Translations under genes and position numbers: made by a program | Notes under the pieces: generated by a model | The model's database searches: none | What the model was told of the DNA's origin: nothing | What the model saw: only the letters and a program-made list of their open reading frames with translations | Assembly: GCA_000435275.1 (NCBI GenBank) | Contig: FR883883.1 | Location: 28,706-92,705, forward strand | Origin: Clostridium sp. CAG:557 | GTDB lineage: Bacteria > Bacillota > Clostridia > Oscillospirales > Acutalibacteraceae | Length of the DNA: 64,000 nt | Direction of reading: 5' to 3' | In this document: positions 1 through 7,780 of the stretch, in pieces | Position numbering within the stretch: the stretch's first letter is position 1 | Layout of the letters: each line of letters starts with the position of its first letter

Positions 1-185
1 CCTTCCCCTTTGAATTTGAAACTAATATAACTAAAAAGTTAGAAATGAAAGGGTGGTGTTAAAGGAATAGAAATAAAATTTTCTACCCAAAGCTATTATA
101 ACATCAAAACAATGCAAATGCAATGCATATTTATATACAAAAATATAATAATATTAAAGTATAAAAAATGATGCAGGGTGAGTTT

Positions 186-362
186 GTGAAAAAATTTAGA
201 ATACCGATAATCCCTCCCACAACGAACAAATGCATAAGATTTCCAAACGACGTAATAGAGCGGGTAGAAGAGTCGATAAAGGGAAAAGATTGTACATTTT
301 CGGCGTTTGTAATAGAAGCCGTGCGAGTGGCGCTTTATAATCTGGAAGAGGAAAGCGAGTAA
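186..362 (+). CDS. small ribbon-helix-helix-like protein
   Basis: Encodes a protein of about 58 residues. The core reads IRFPNDVIERVEESI followed by a second predicted helix (FSAFVIEAVRVALYNL). One strand plus two helices fits the Arc/MetJ ribbon-helix-helix fold, which would suggest DNA binding or an antitoxin-like role, but no partner toxin is adjacent. I prefer the GTG start at 186 because GGGTGA at about 177-181 serves it as SD; in-frame ATGs at 168 and 171 lie upstream without an SD. An N-terminal KKFRIPIIPPTTNK segment followed by RFPND recurs, from memory, in short clostridial proteins of unknown function. A strong terminator follows, so the gene is probably monocistronic. Function not established. 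Confidence 0.6.
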   Translation: MKKFRIPIIPPTTNKCIRFPNDVIERVEESIKGKDCTFSAFVIEAVRVALYNLEEESE

Positions 363-417
363 AAATTCGGATAAAAGTTAACTTAAAAACTGATTTATTT
401 AAAATATAAAAAGTTTA

Positions 418-457
418 TGCAAAACCTAGTTATGGAAAGGTTTTGCATATTTTTTTT
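418..457 (+). terminator. intrinsic terminator after the small RHH-like gene
   Basis: A perfect 10-bp inverted repeat (TGCAAAACCT at 418-427 with AGGTTTTGCA at 438-447) with a 10-nt loop is followed directly by a run of T. This is a textbook rho-independent terminator and separates the first gene from the peptide gene downstream. Confidence 0.85.
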
Positions 458-567
458 GTGCAAACAAATTGAATTTCGATGTTTTGTTATAATTTTTAAT
501 AAATTTTTTTATTAGATACGACAATATTTAGCATAAAAATTGGAATTAATAATAATTGATAAAAGTA

Positions 568-596
568 TTGACTGATGCCGAATAATATAGTATAAT
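568..596 (+). promoter_or_regulatory. sigma-A promoter of the double-glycine peptide gene
   Basis: TTGACT at 568-573 and TATAAT at 591-596 are separated by exactly 17 bp. The predicted start lies near 603, leaving a leader of about 28 nt before the ATG at 631. The next gene start downstream is the peptide gene. Confidence 0.75.
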
Positions 597-630
597 TACA
601 ACAATAATTTGATGATAAGGAGTGATTTAA

Positions 631-807
631 ATGGCATTTTTTAACAAAAAGAAAGAGTTGAAACCTCAAAGTAAGAAAAAAGGGATAACTTTAAATGAAT
701 TAAAGGAAGATGATTTGCTAAATATAGCTGGGGGCCAGACTTTTCACGGCAGTGAGGATGCAATATTAAACCGGACAAAAGTAATAAATATAGTCAAAAA
801 TATTTAA
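631..807 (+). CDS. double-glycine leader peptide (58 aa), putative secreted peptide precursor
   Basis: A 58-residue gene with a good SD (AAGGAG at 617-622) and its own strong promoter. The first part is lysine-rich, then comes LNELKEDDLLNIAGG, which matches the double-glycine leader pattern used by peptide-exporting ABC transporters with a C39 protease domain: spaced hydrophobics, acidic residues and terminal GG. Cleavage after GG at residues 34-35 would release a 23-residue core starting QTFHGSEDAILNR. The core has no Cys, so a lanthipeptide or sactipeptide is unlikely; a small unmodified bacteriocin, a pheromone or a Ser/Thr-modified product is possible. No exporter lies in the window. The GNAT gene follows 57 nt later with no terminator between, so the two are likely cotranscribed. 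The leader pattern is seen directly; export and activity are inferred. Confidence 0.65.
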   Translation: MAFFNKKKELKPQSKKKGITLNELKEDDLLNIAGGQTFHGSEDAILNRTKVINIVKNI

Positions 808-864
808 GTAAATTTGCAAAATGGAATTGGTTTCTCGATATTTTAGGCAAAAGGAGGGATGATA

Positions 865-1446
865 TTGCAAATTAAACAGGAAATTAAGATAAAGTTTATC
901 GATTTTTTGCCACAGTATTTAAAAGAAATGGTTGAATTAGGCAATGAAAGATTTGGAAAAAGTTATACAAATGAAAACAAATTACGAACATATGCAGAAA
1001 ACAAGAATAATATATGCAAATTAGCGATAGATACGAAAGAGGACAAATTAATAGGCTTTTTTTTGATGCACGGAACAAATATTTCAGGATTAGCAAAAGA
1101 ATTTAAACTGACGCAAGAAGAAATAAAGAATTTTGTAGGCAACAACGAAAGAATTTGTGTAGCGAAATCGTTAGCATTGCAAAGAAATTCAGAAAAAGGA
1201 GGTATAGCGACAGAATTAGTAAAAGAAAGCTTAGAAAAAGCGAAAGAAATGGGGTTTTACTCAAGTTGGTCACCGCTGTGGATAAGAAAAGATGGATCAA
1301 TTCCAGCAAAAAATGTTATAGAGAGAAATGGATTTTTATTTTATAAAAATGTACATATGATGTGGGTTGACGACAAAAATTATAGATGTGTTGACTGTAA
1401 CGGCCCCTGCAAATGTGATGCCGCTATATATTACAAAATTTTGTAA
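865..1446 (+). CDS. GNAT-family acetyltransferase with Cys-rich tail
   Basis: About 193 residues. The central CVAKSLALQRN..KGGIATELVKESLEKAKEMGF region matches GNAT motif A (the RxxGxG/A acetyl-CoA pyrophosphate loop and following helix), and NVIERNGFLFYK matches the motif B strand. The C-terminus carries C-x2-C-x3-C-x-C (CVDCNGPCKC), a possible metal knuckle unusual for GNAT enzymes. A TTG start at 865 is chosen because AGGAGG at 852-857 is 7 nt upstream; an in-frame ATG at 859 is too close to that SD. It sits directly behind a double-glycine peptide gene and probably shares its promoter, so it could modify or confer immunity to the peptide, but the substrate is unknown. Confidence 0.75.
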   Translation: MQIKQEIKIKFIDFLPQYLKEMVELGNERFGKSYTNENKLRTYAENKNNICKLAIDTKEDKLIGFFLMHGTNISGLAKEFKLTQEEIKNFVGNNERICVAKSLALQRNSEKGGIATELVKESLEKAKEMGFYSSWSPLWIRKDGSIPAKNVIERNGFLFYKNVHMMWVDDKNYRCVDCNGPCKCDAAIYYKIL

Positions 1447-1460
1447 AGCAAATAAAAAGT

Positions 1461-1507
1461 AGAAAAAACCGAACCCAATTTGTAAATTTTAAGGCACGGT
1501 TTTTTCT
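1461..1507. terminator. bidirectional terminator between the GNAT gene and aroK
   Basis: AGAAAAAACCG at 1461-1471 pairs with CGGTTTTTTCT at 1497-1507. Both strands give a stem ending in T-runs, so it can stop the plus-strand GNAT transcript and the convergent minus-strand aroK transcript. The right arm overlaps the last codons of aroK. Confidence 0.75.
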
Positions 1508-2022
1508 ATTTTATTGAGTATATCATGGCAAATCGCATCGAGGTTTTGGTTTGCATCGATTATGAAATCAGCGGAAGAAAGATATTTTTCTTTTCGCTCA
1601 AAGAATAATTTTTTTATAGAGTTTTTGTTTTTTATCAAAGGCCGAGTAGAATCGGAAATCAAGCGAGAGGTAATAATATCGACAGATGCATCTAGATAAA
1701 AAATTTTTCCGTTTTGTTTTAAATAAAAAATATTTTTTTCATCCAAAATTACGCCGCCGCCGGTTGAGATTATAGCAGATGCCGAAGTAGAAACAGTTTT
1801 TACGCAAATTTTTTCAAGATTTCTAAAATGCGCTTCGCCGTAGATTTTAAATATTTCGCTGACAGGAAGTCCGGAAGTTTTTTCTATATAACGGTCTGTG
1901 TCGATAAAATTAAGCCCGGTTTTAAGCGAAAGCTGTTTACCGACAGAAGTCTTTCCGCAGCCCATAAAGCCGCATAAAACGATGTTAAAATTAATATTTT
2001 TGCTAAGGAACATAAAAATCAA
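1489..2022 (-). CDS. aroK: shikimate kinase
   Basis: Phosphorylates shikimate to shikimate-3-phosphate with ATP in the cytoplasmic chorismate pathway. The 177-residue protein has the P-loop GFMGCGKT at residues 18-25, the shikimate-binding DTD at 41-43 and the STGGGVIL loop that contacts substrate, as expected for AroK (usually about 170 aa). The first codons overlap the aroE stop by ATGA, so translation is coupled to aroE; a start a few codons downstream (second Met) is also possible. Together with aroE it forms a two-gene minus-strand operon running away from acpP. The gene ends inside a bidirectional terminator. Confidence 0.93.
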   Translation of the reverse strand: MIFMFLSKNINFNIVLCGFMGCGKTSVGKQLSLKTGLNFIDTDRYIEKTSGLPVSEIFKIYGEAHFRNLEKICVKTVSTSASAIISTGGGVILDEKNIFYLKQNGKIFYLDASVDIITSRLISDSTRPLIKNKNSIKKLFFERKEKYLSSADFIIDANQNLDAICHDILNKIEKTVP

Positions 2023-2852
2023 CCAAACTTTTTTAAATTTTCTTTCGAGTCGAGGATTAACTGAAAGATATCAGCGTCAGAAAATTTAGCTCCGGTCCAA
2101 ATTTTGTGCGCGAAAACAGCCTGAAAAATCAGCATAGACATTCCGGAAGCGACTTTAGCTCCGTTTTTTCGGGATTTTTTTATAAGCAAAGTTTCGATAG
2201 GATTGTAGACGGCATTGAAAACAGCTTTGCAATTTTTCAAATCGGCATCGGCTATGGGCATTTGCGAGATATTAGGAAACATTCCAACGGGAGTTGCATT
2301 TATTAAAATGTCGATGTTTTGCGGAAGTTTGTCGATAGAAGTCACGTGAATGGTTTTACCGGTTGCTGTTTTCACGTCAGCAGCAAGCCTTTCAGCGTGA
2401 CCGATACTTTGATTTCGCGCAGCAAGAGTGACATTACAGCCGCGAAGAACTGATTCAAAGCAAAAAATTCTAGCAACGCCGCCACACCCTAATATGGTAA
2501 CGTTTCCGTTGAGAGTAATTTTTTCAAATGATAAAGCACTCAAAAAGCCGGATGCATCGGTGTTGAAGCCAACAGAAGAACCGTCATTTTTTACGGTGTT
2601 TACGCACTTATAAAGGTCGGCTTTGTCGCATAAAGCGTCCAAAAAAGGAATTATGCGCTGTTTATGAGGAATAGTTATGTTATAGCCGCAAAGACTATTT
2701 AAAAGTGGTAAAGAATCTGCCAAATCATTTGGGGAAATATCGAAAAGACGGTAATCGGCGGAAATTTTTGAAAGTTCAAACAAACGGCTGTGAATAAATG
2801 GAGAAATCGAGTGAAAAACAGGGTGTCCAACGAGCCCGAACTGTAAATTCAT
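2019..2852 (-). CDS. aroE: shikimate dehydrogenase (NADP+)
   Basis: Reduces 3-dehydroshikimate to shikimate. The 277-residue protein shows the family landmarks in order: HSISPFIH shikimate-binding segment near residue 15, NITIPHK with the catalytic lysine near 60, the GFNTDASGF loop, and a Rossmann nucleotide-binding turn GCGGVAR near 125. Its stop overlaps the aroK start (ATGA). The gene is divergent from acpP across 226 nt. A weak minus-strand promoter candidate (TTGTCA, 17-nt spacer, TATTTC) lies just upstream. Confidence 0.95.
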   Translation of the reverse strand: MNLQFGLVGHPVFHSISPFIHSRLFELSKISADYRLFDISPNDLADSLPLLNSLCGYNITIPHKQRIIPFLDALCDKADLYKCVNTVKNDGSSVGFNTDASGFLSALSFEKITLNGNVTILGCGGVARIFCFESVLRGCNVTLAARNQSIGHAERLAADVKTATGKTIHVTSIDKLPQNIDILINATPVGMFPNISQMPIADADLKNCKAVFNAVYNPIETLLIKKSRKNGAKVASGMSMLIFQAVFAHKIWTGAKFSDADIFQLILDSKENLKKFG

Positions 2853-2903
2853 TGATGAAAACCTCCATTTACAAAAATTTTGAAATAACTTTGCATTTAC
2901 TTA

Positions 2904-2932
2904 TTGACAAACCCACCATTTATTAATAATAT
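2904..2932 (+). promoter_or_regulatory. sigma-A promoter upstream of acpP
   Basis: TTGACA at 2904-2909, 17-bp spacer, TAATAT at 2927-2932. It would give an acpP leader of about 140 nt, long for a simple 5' UTR. I did not recognise a known riboswitch in the leader, which is otherwise AT-rich and without a convincing terminator. Confidence 0.6.
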
Positions 2933-3078
2933 TGGAAAAGGAAAGCTCATAAGCTGAAATATATTTTAGAGGATAGCTGATAAAAAATATTTTGTCAAGG
3001 CATTTCCGCTCTAATAACAAATCTAAAAAAAGAGCATAAAATAGTAAGTGTTCTTAAAAATTACAAGGAGAAACGATT

Positions 3079-3306
3079 ATGGTTTTAGAAAAAGTAAAGA
3101 AAATTTTGAGCGAACAGTTCTCGGTAGAAGAAGATAGCATTACAGCTAATACGAATATAGCGGAAGATTTAGGTGCTGACTCTTTGGACGTGGTTGACAT
3201 TTTGATGTCGATAGAGGACGAGTTCGAAATAGAGGTTCCCGACGAAGAGATTGAAAATATCAGAACAGTGGGCGAACTCGTAAATTATATAAAGAATAAT
3301 CAATAA
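3079..3306 (+). CDS. acpP: acyl carrier protein
   Basis: A 75-residue acidic four-helix carrier for fatty-acid synthesis. The 4'-phosphopantetheine attachment site is Ser35 in the canonical GADSLD motif, and the C-terminal helix ends in VGELVNYIKNNQ. SD AAGGAG lies 8 nt before the ATG. It stands alone with its own promoter and terminator; no fab genes are adjacent, so fatty-acid synthesis genes must be elsewhere. Base and codon use match the neighbours. Confidence 0.97.
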   Translation: MVLEKVKKILSEQFSVEEDSITANTNIAEDLGADSLDVVDILMSIEDEFEIEVPDEEIENIRTVGELVNYIKNNQ

Positions 3307-3333
3307 AATTTAATATTCATAAACAATTAAAGG

Positions 3334-3365
3334 CCGGCACTACTAAGGTGCCGGTTTTACTTTTT
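3334..3365 (+). terminator. intrinsic terminator after acpP
   Basis: CCGGCAC (3334-3340) pairs with GTGCCGG (3348-3354), 7-nt loop, followed by TTTTACTTTTT. A GC-rich stem with a U-rich tail. Confidence 0.88.
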
Positions 3366-3458
3366 GAGGCATATTCAAATTAAAAGCAAAACAAGGAATT
3401 ATTTAGGTTCTAAAAGCATAGCGTTGTCCATATTATTAAAACGAAGGAGGACAAAGCT

Positions 3459-4448
3459 ATGGATGAAAAATATATGCAGGCAATAAAGTCGCTAAGTTGC
3501 GAGTTGTACATGATTTTAAAAGAGGTGCCGGAAGAAATTCAAAAAAACGTAAGAGAAATTTGTATACGCGCAGAAAAACCGATAATTTTTATGTGTACCA
3601 ACGATTATTTATTTTTAAGAAAAGACGGCAAATTAACTCGAAACTTAAATTTGCCTCTAAAAATAGCCTCACAAAAGGAGATAGAAGACAGTTTAAGACT
3701 GATGTGCAAAGACTCGATTTATAGTTATACAAACGAGATAAAAAACGGCTTTTTGACATTAAAAGGTGGACATAGAGTGGGAATATGTGGTACAGCAGTG
3801 CTGGAGAACGACAAAATAACAAATGTGCGCGATATTTCCACATTAAATATTAGAATTGCACGACAAATGAAAAATTCAGCAGACGAGTTGCTAACCAACA
3901 TAGATTATAAGTTTAACGGAATAATTTTAGCGGGAGTTCCGGCCAGTGGCAAGACTACAGTTTTGCGAGAACTTGCAAGAAAATTATCAATTAGCGGAAA
4001 AAAAGTGAGTGTAATTGATGAGCGCAGTGAATTTTCAGGAACATATGCGGGTTTGGCCCAGAATGACTTAGGTTTTTGTGATGTTTTAAATGGATACCCA
4101 AAATCAGAAGGACTAACGCAGGCAATCAGAACTTTGTCACCGGACGTTATTGTATGCGATGAAATCGGGACAGAAAAAGACATTTTAGCGATAAAACAAG
4201 CAGTTCATGCGGGAGTAAAATTGGTTGTTAGTGTGCATTCCGGATGCATAGATGACTTTTCTCGAAGAAAACATTGCGTTGATATTTTGAACACAGAGGC
4301 TTTTGACGTTTTGGCAGTAATGTCCGGACGCAGCACGCCAGGGAGAATTTCTCAGATTTATAAAGTAGGTGAAAATCTTGATAAAACTAGTCGGTTCACT
4401 CTTGTTAATAGTGTCGTCAACAGCGATGGGATTTGTGATATCGCGTAA
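3459..4448 (+). CDS. spoIIIAA: stage III sporulation protein AA (SpoIIIA channel ATPase)
   Basis: The ATPase of the SpoIIIA-SpoIIQ transenvelope complex, made in the mother cell during engulfment. The 329-residue protein has an N-terminal SpoIIIAA-specific domain (about 1-140), then a secretion-ATPase-like RecA core with Walker A GVPASGKTT near residue 160, an IDER aspartate-box segment, DVIVCDEIGTE as Walker B and a VVSVHSG motif. It opens the eight-gene spoIIIA operon. The C-terminal 23 residues or so are read from DNA that also encodes the start of spoIIIAB in another frame, an unusually long overlap. The operon is expected to be sigma-E dependent, but I could not identify a convincing sigma-E promoter upstream. 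Confidence 0.94.
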   Translation: MDEKYMQAIKSLSCELYMILKEVPEEIQKNVREICIRAEKPIIFMCTNDYLFLRKDGKLTRNLNLPLKIASQKEIEDSLRLMCKDSIYSYTNEIKNGFLTLKGGHRVGICGTAVLENDKITNVRDISTLNIRIARQMKNSADELLTNIDYKFNGIILAGVPASGKTTVLRELARKLSISGKKVSVIDERSEFSGTYAGLAQNDLGFCDVLNGYPKSEGLTQAIRTLSPDVIVCDEIGTEKDILAIKQAVHAGVKLVVSVHSGCIDDFSRRKHCVDILNTEAFDVLAVMSGRSTPGRISQIYKVGENLDKTSRFTLVNSVVNSDGICDIA

Positions 4449-4884
4449 ATTATCAGTGCGAGTGCGATTTTTGCAGCAATATTTGCAGTTTGTAAGCTAC
4501 ATAGAAACAGAAATACGATACTCACAGCGAATTTTGAGTGAATTTATAAACGAATATAAGAACGAAAGTGAATTTAAGCTTTTTTTGACGGAAATTAAAG
4601 AAAATTTAAAATCGAGAGCAAGTTTTTCTAAAGCGTGGACAGACTCAGTACATAAAATACCGAATTCCTATGGCCTTTTGAGGCAAGAAAAAGAACTTAT
4701 CAGTGAGTTTGGGCAAGAGCTTGGGTCAACTGATATAGACGGGCAAATAGCGCTTTGTAACCTTAATAAAAGTCTAATAAGCTCCATTTTGGACGCCGCA
4801 AAAGAAGAAAAAACAAAAAAAAGTAAGCTTTATTTCATGTTAGGTACTTCTTTTGGAATGTGTATAGCGGTAATTCTTTTATAG
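4378..4884 (+). CDS. spoIIIAB: stage III sporulation protein AB
   Basis: Membrane protein of the SpoIIIA complex resembling GspF-type scaffold proteins. With the start proposed here it has 168 residues: an N-terminal membrane segment (IKLVGSLLLIVSSTAMGFVI), a helical cytoplasmic domain, and a C-terminal membrane segment (LYFMLGTSFGMCIAVILL). TTG at 4378 is chosen because AGGTGA at 4366-4371 serves it as SD and the protein then begins like other SpoIIIAB proteins; an in-frame ATG at 4369 sits on top of that SD. The gene overlaps spoIIIAA by 71 nt in a different frame. Confidence 0.92.
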   Translation: MIKLVGSLLLIVSSTAMGFVISRKLSVRVRFLQQYLQFVSYIETEIRYSQRILSEFINEYKNESEFKLFLTEIKENLKSRASFSKAWTDSVHKIPNSYGLLRQEKELISEFGQELGSTDIDGQIALCNLNKSLISSILDAAKEEKTKKSKLYFMLGTSFGMCIAVILL

Positions 4885-4924
4885 ATTGATAAAAGTGACG
4901 TTGCTATAAATTTAAGTGTAAGAA

Positions 4925-5167
4925 ATGGAGGAGGCATTAAAAGGCTTAATAACGGGCTTTTATGCGAAAATAATGGACATAGATTTAATTTTTAAAATAG
5001 CCGCAATCGGAATAATTGTCGCGGTACTGAATCAAGTTTTAATTCGTTCTGGGCGCGAAGAACAGGCAATGATGACGACGCTAGCCGGATTAATAGTGGT
5101 GTTGATGATGGTTGTTAAAGAAATTGAGGTACTCTTCAGAACGATAAAATCGATATTTGGGTTATAG
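4925..5167 (+). CDS. spoIIIAC: stage III sporulation protein AC
   Basis: Small two-helix integral membrane protein of the SpoIIIA channel. The conserved part DIDLIFKIAAIGIIVAVLN..SGREEQAMMTTLAGLIVVLM..EIEVLF is typical. The start is uncertain: ATG at 4925 gives 80 residues, ATG at 4973 gives 64, closer to the usual length. Neither has a clear SD. A GGAGGAGG sequence at 4927-4934 falls inside the first few codons of the longer form and fits no nearby start codon. The gene lies 40 nt after spoIIIAB and 3 nt before spoIIIAD. Confidence 0.92.
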   Translation: MEEALKGLITGFYAKIMDIDLIFKIAAIGIIVAVLNQVLIRSGREEQAMMTTLAGLIVVLMMVVKEIEVLFRTIKSIFGL

Positions 5168-5170
5168 CTT

Positions 5171-5560
5171 ATGAATTTGACTGGACTAATTGCGATAGCG
5201 CTGCTTGCAACGACGCTTTCAGTTATGATAAAAAAATACAATCCAGAGTACTCAATTTTTATAAGTATTATCGCGGGAATTTTTATATTATGCATGATTT
5301 TATCAGAGTTTACGCCGTCAATTCAGAAAATAAACGAGCTGATTTCTACCAGCGGAATTTCCTCAGAGTATGCGAAAATTCTTTTCAAGACGCTGGGAAT
5401 CTGTTTTTTAGTTCAGTTTGCGTCAGACTCTTGCAACGATGCCGGAGAAAGCTCGCTTGCTTCCAAGATAGAGTTGGCGGGAAAAGTTTTGATAATAACT
5501 ATGGCATTACCTCTTTTTGAGCAAGTTATAAAAATAGTCTCTGGACTTTTGGGTGGTTGA
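5171..5560 (+). CDS. spoIIIAD: stage III sporulation protein AD
   Basis: Integral membrane protein of the SpoIIIA channel, 129 residues with three to four hydrophobic segments. The LIAIALLATTLSVMIKKYNPEYS start, the loop EFTPSIQKINELISTSGISSEYAKILFKTLGICFLVQFA and the DAGESSLASKIELAGK stretch are hallmarks of SpoIIIAD. It begins 3 nt after spoIIIAC and its end overlaps the upstream in-frame GTG of spoIIIAE, so these genes are translationally linked. Confidence 0.95.
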   Translation: MNLTGLIAIALLATTLSVMIKKYNPEYSIFISIIAGIFILCMILSEFTPSIQKINELISTSGISSEYAKILFKTLGICFLVQFASDSCNDAGESSLASKIELAGKVLIITMALPLFEQVIKIVSGLLGG

Positions 5561-5561
5561 C

Positions 5562-6704
5562 GTGAAAAAAATATTTTTTGTGTTAATTTTTTTCGTGCTT
5601 TTGCCGTGTAAAAGTGTATTTTCTGCAGAAGCGGCATACGATGAAAATGTTTATCAAGAGCAATATGACAGCAGTGGTGCCAAGGAGCTCTTTGATGAAC
5701 TGCCAAGTGAAGTAAAAAAATCTTTTGACAATATTGGCGTAAATGGAGCGGATTTCAATAAAATCATGGATATAAATCCAGAGTCTGTAATTGAAAATAT
5801 TTTAGATACAGCAAAAAAAAAGCTTCCAGGGCCGTTAAAGTCGGTAAGTATGATTTTGGCAGTAATTCTTTTAAATGCAATTTTTACTGCGCTTAAAATT
5901 TCCATAGGAGAAAAATCTTTATCTGCGGTTCTAGGCGTAGTCAGCACGATTTGCATCTGTATGATAATTGTTGCACCAATTGTTGAATTCATCGGGCATG
6001 TGGCCGCAATAATAAAGGGCGCAACGGCATTTTTATTGTGCTACATTCCGGTTATGGTAGGAATTATGGTCGCGTCGGGACAAGCAATTTCGTCGGTGGC
6101 ATTTAGCTCAATGATGGTAGCTTTGGGTGACATTATAACGCAGCTGTCATCGGGATTTTTGGTGCCGCTTTTAAATATTTTTTTAACTGTAAGCGTTGTA
6201 TGTGCAATATCGCCGCGATTTAAGTTTTCTGGTTTGTGTGAGTTGTTTTCAAAGGTAATAAAGTGGATTTTAGGATTTTCAATGACGATATTTTCTGGAC
6301 TTCTGACCACAAAAAGCTTGATAGGCGCCACTGTGGACAGCGTAAACAGCAAGACTATGAAATTTGTGCTCAGCAGTTTTGTCCCGATAGTCGGCAGTGC
6401 GCTCGGAGACGCGTTTTTGACGGTACAGGGCTGCGTAAAAATTTTAAAATCGGGAGTAGGTGCATTTTTTATTATCGCAGTAGGATTTGTGTTTTTGCCG
6501 GCCGTTGTAGAATGTGCGGTTTGGGTTTTGGCGGTTAATACTTGCGCGGTTGCCGGAGATATTTTTGAATTGTCCAATGTGTCTGCGCTGCTTAAAAATA
6601 TCGGCAAAGTCGTCAGCACGTTGATGGCGGTAATTCTTTGCATCATGACGATTTTAATAATCTCGACGGTGGTAGTTTTAAATGTAGGTGGTGGCGGCGG
6701 TTGA
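5562..6704 (+). CDS. spoIIIAE: stage III sporulation protein AE
   Basis: Polytopic membrane protein of the SpoIIIA complex, about 380 residues. An N-terminal signal-like segment (KKIFFVLIFFVLLPCKSVFS) is followed by a soluble region rich in acidic residues and then about seven membrane helices from residue 90 to the end, as expected for SpoIIIAE. GTG at 5562 is preferred because GGGTGG at 5551-5556 is an SD at proper spacing; an in-frame GTG at 5553 lies within that SD. The stop TGA overlaps the TTG start of spoIIIAF (TTGA). Confidence 0.94.
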   Translation: MKKIFFVLIFFVLLPCKSVFSAEAAYDENVYQEQYDSSGAKELFDELPSEVKKSFDNIGVNGADFNKIMDINPESVIENILDTAKKKLPGPLKSVSMILAVILLNAIFTALKISIGEKSLSAVLGVVSTICICMIIVAPIVEFIGHVAAIIKGATAFLLCYIPVMVGIMVASGQAISSVAFSSMMVALGDIITQLSSGFLVPLLNIFLTVSVVCAISPRFKFSGLCELFSKVIKWILGFSMTIFSGLLTTKSLIGATVDSVNSKTMKFVLSSFVPIVGSALGDAFLTVQGCVKILKSGVGAFFIIAVGFVFLPAVVECAVWVLAVNTCAVAGDIFELSNVSALLKNIGKVVSTLMAVILCIMTILIISTVVVLNVGGGGG

Positions 6705-7180
6705 GTGCGGTTAAATCTTGGTCGGTGACGATTTGCATTGTTTCTGTTATATGCACGGTAATCGAAATTTTATTTCCAAAAGGGAAAATGGAAAAGGTTT
6801 TTCAAGTCGTTTTGGGAATTTTTATGCTGTGCTCGTTGCTGATTCCTCTAAAAAAAACTTTGGAAAATATTAATTTTGACGCTAAAAAGCCCGAAAATTT
6901 TATAAAAGACAAAGGTAAACTAAAAAGTACCACAGACGACCAGATAAAAATTACTGCGCAGAATAAATTAAAGCGGACAGTTGAAAAAATTTTGGCCGCA
7001 AAAAATATTAAACCGGAAAAAATTAACGTAATTATGGATACAAATCAAGAGAGTTGCATATCAATTAAAAAGATAGAAGTTTTTTTATCGCGAGGTGATG
7101 AAAATAAGAAAGACACCATAAAAAGTGAGCTGGAAAAAAATTTAGAGTTGAAAATAGATGTTGTCGTTGGGAGTGAATAG
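6701..7180 (+). CDS. spoIIIAF: stage III sporulation protein AF
   Basis: About 159 residues, somewhat shorter than the usual 200. Two N-terminal membrane segments (VTICIVSVICTVIEILF and VFQVVLGIFMLCSLLI) flank the short KGKMEK loop, followed by a soluble C-terminal domain ending KIDVVVGSE. This matches SpoIIIAF, a ring-forming component of the channel. The TTG start at 6701 overlaps the spoIIIAE stop and has a G-rich SD (GGTGGTGGCGG) inside spoIIIAE. The soluble domain has the beta-alpha pattern of the ring-building motif family. Confidence 0.9.
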   Translation: MSAVKSWSVTICIVSVICTVIEILFPKGKMEKVFQVVLGIFMLCSLLIPLKKTLENINFDAKKPENFIKDKGKLKSTTDDQIKITAQNKLKRTVEKILAAKNIKPEKINVIMDTNQESCISIKKIEVFLSRGDENKKDTIKSELEKNLELKIDVVVGSE

Positions 7181-7187
7181 AATTTTA

Positions 7188-7751
7188 ATGATGACAGATG
7201 ATAAAAACAAAAAAATTCATGAGTTTTTGCTCAAGGATAAATTTAGAAAAATTATAATTTTTGTGGGAATTTTAGGGATTGCGCTTATATTTATTTCTGG
7301 ATTTTTTAAAACGGAAGGCGCAAAAAAAACTAAGTCGAATTCGCAAAACAGCAGTACCAAAGAGTATGTTTTTCAGCTGGAGAGCAGCCTTAGAGAAATG
7401 GTTTCGAGCATAAAAGGCGCAGGCAATACAAAAGTTTTGGTAACTCTGGAAAATACCGAAGAAACGGTTTATGCGACCGAAGAAAAGAAAAACAAAGAGG
7501 CCACAGAAGACAAAACCGACGGACAACTGAGTAAAAAAAGGGAGAGTGACGATTGTGAAAAAAAATACATAACCATCAAGGACGCCGACGGAACAGAGCG
7601 GGCCTTGTCGGTAACGCAAATTCAGCCGACAGTAAAGGGCGTGGTGGTGGTTTGCGACGGTGGAGATATTCCGGAAGTGCAGCAACGAGTTACAGAAGCG
7701 ATAAAAACTGCATTAAATATTACATCAAAAAGAGTTTACGTTACAAAGTAA
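7188..7751 (+). CDS. spoIIIAG: stage III sporulation protein AG
   Basis: About 187 residues. One membrane segment (IIIFVGILGIALIFISGFF) near residue 25 precedes a periplasm-like ring-building domain: YVFQLESSLREMVSSIKGAGNTKVLVTLE, then a low-complexity charged insert (EEKKNKEATEDKTDGQLSKKRE), then PTVKGVVVVCDGGDIPEVQQRVTEAIKTALN. The last part is the classic SpoIIIAG signature. ATG at 7188 or 7191 is likely; GGGAG lies about 14 nt upstream, so an earlier start at 7158 inside spoIIIAF cannot be excluded. SpoIIIAG forms the large ring facing the intermembrane space. Confidence 0.93.
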   Translation: MMTDDKNKKIHEFLLKDKFRKIIIFVGILGIALIFISGFFKTEGAKKTKSNSQNSSTKEYVFQLESSLREMVSSIKGAGNTKVLVTLENTEETVYATEEKKNKEATEDKTDGQLSKKRESDDCEKKYITIKDADGTERALSVTQIQPTVKGVVVVCDGGDIPEVQQRVTEAIKTALNITSKRVYVTK

Positions 7752-7780
7752 AATTTTAAAATTCTAGGAGGAAAAATATT

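Noticed and set aside
40..75. GGGTGGTGTTAAAGG at the left end and GGGAGGTGTTAAAAGG near 56600 as paired SD-plus-leader-peptide units
   Set aside because: Each opens only a four- to seven-codon frame and the surroundings are unrelated; chance similarity of SD-like sequence is more likely.
6041..6646. Long reading frame (201 codons) on the strand opposite spoIIIAE
   Set aside because: It has no SD, its composition is biased to Thr/Ile/Pro as in antisense shadows, and spoIIIAE is clearly the real gene.
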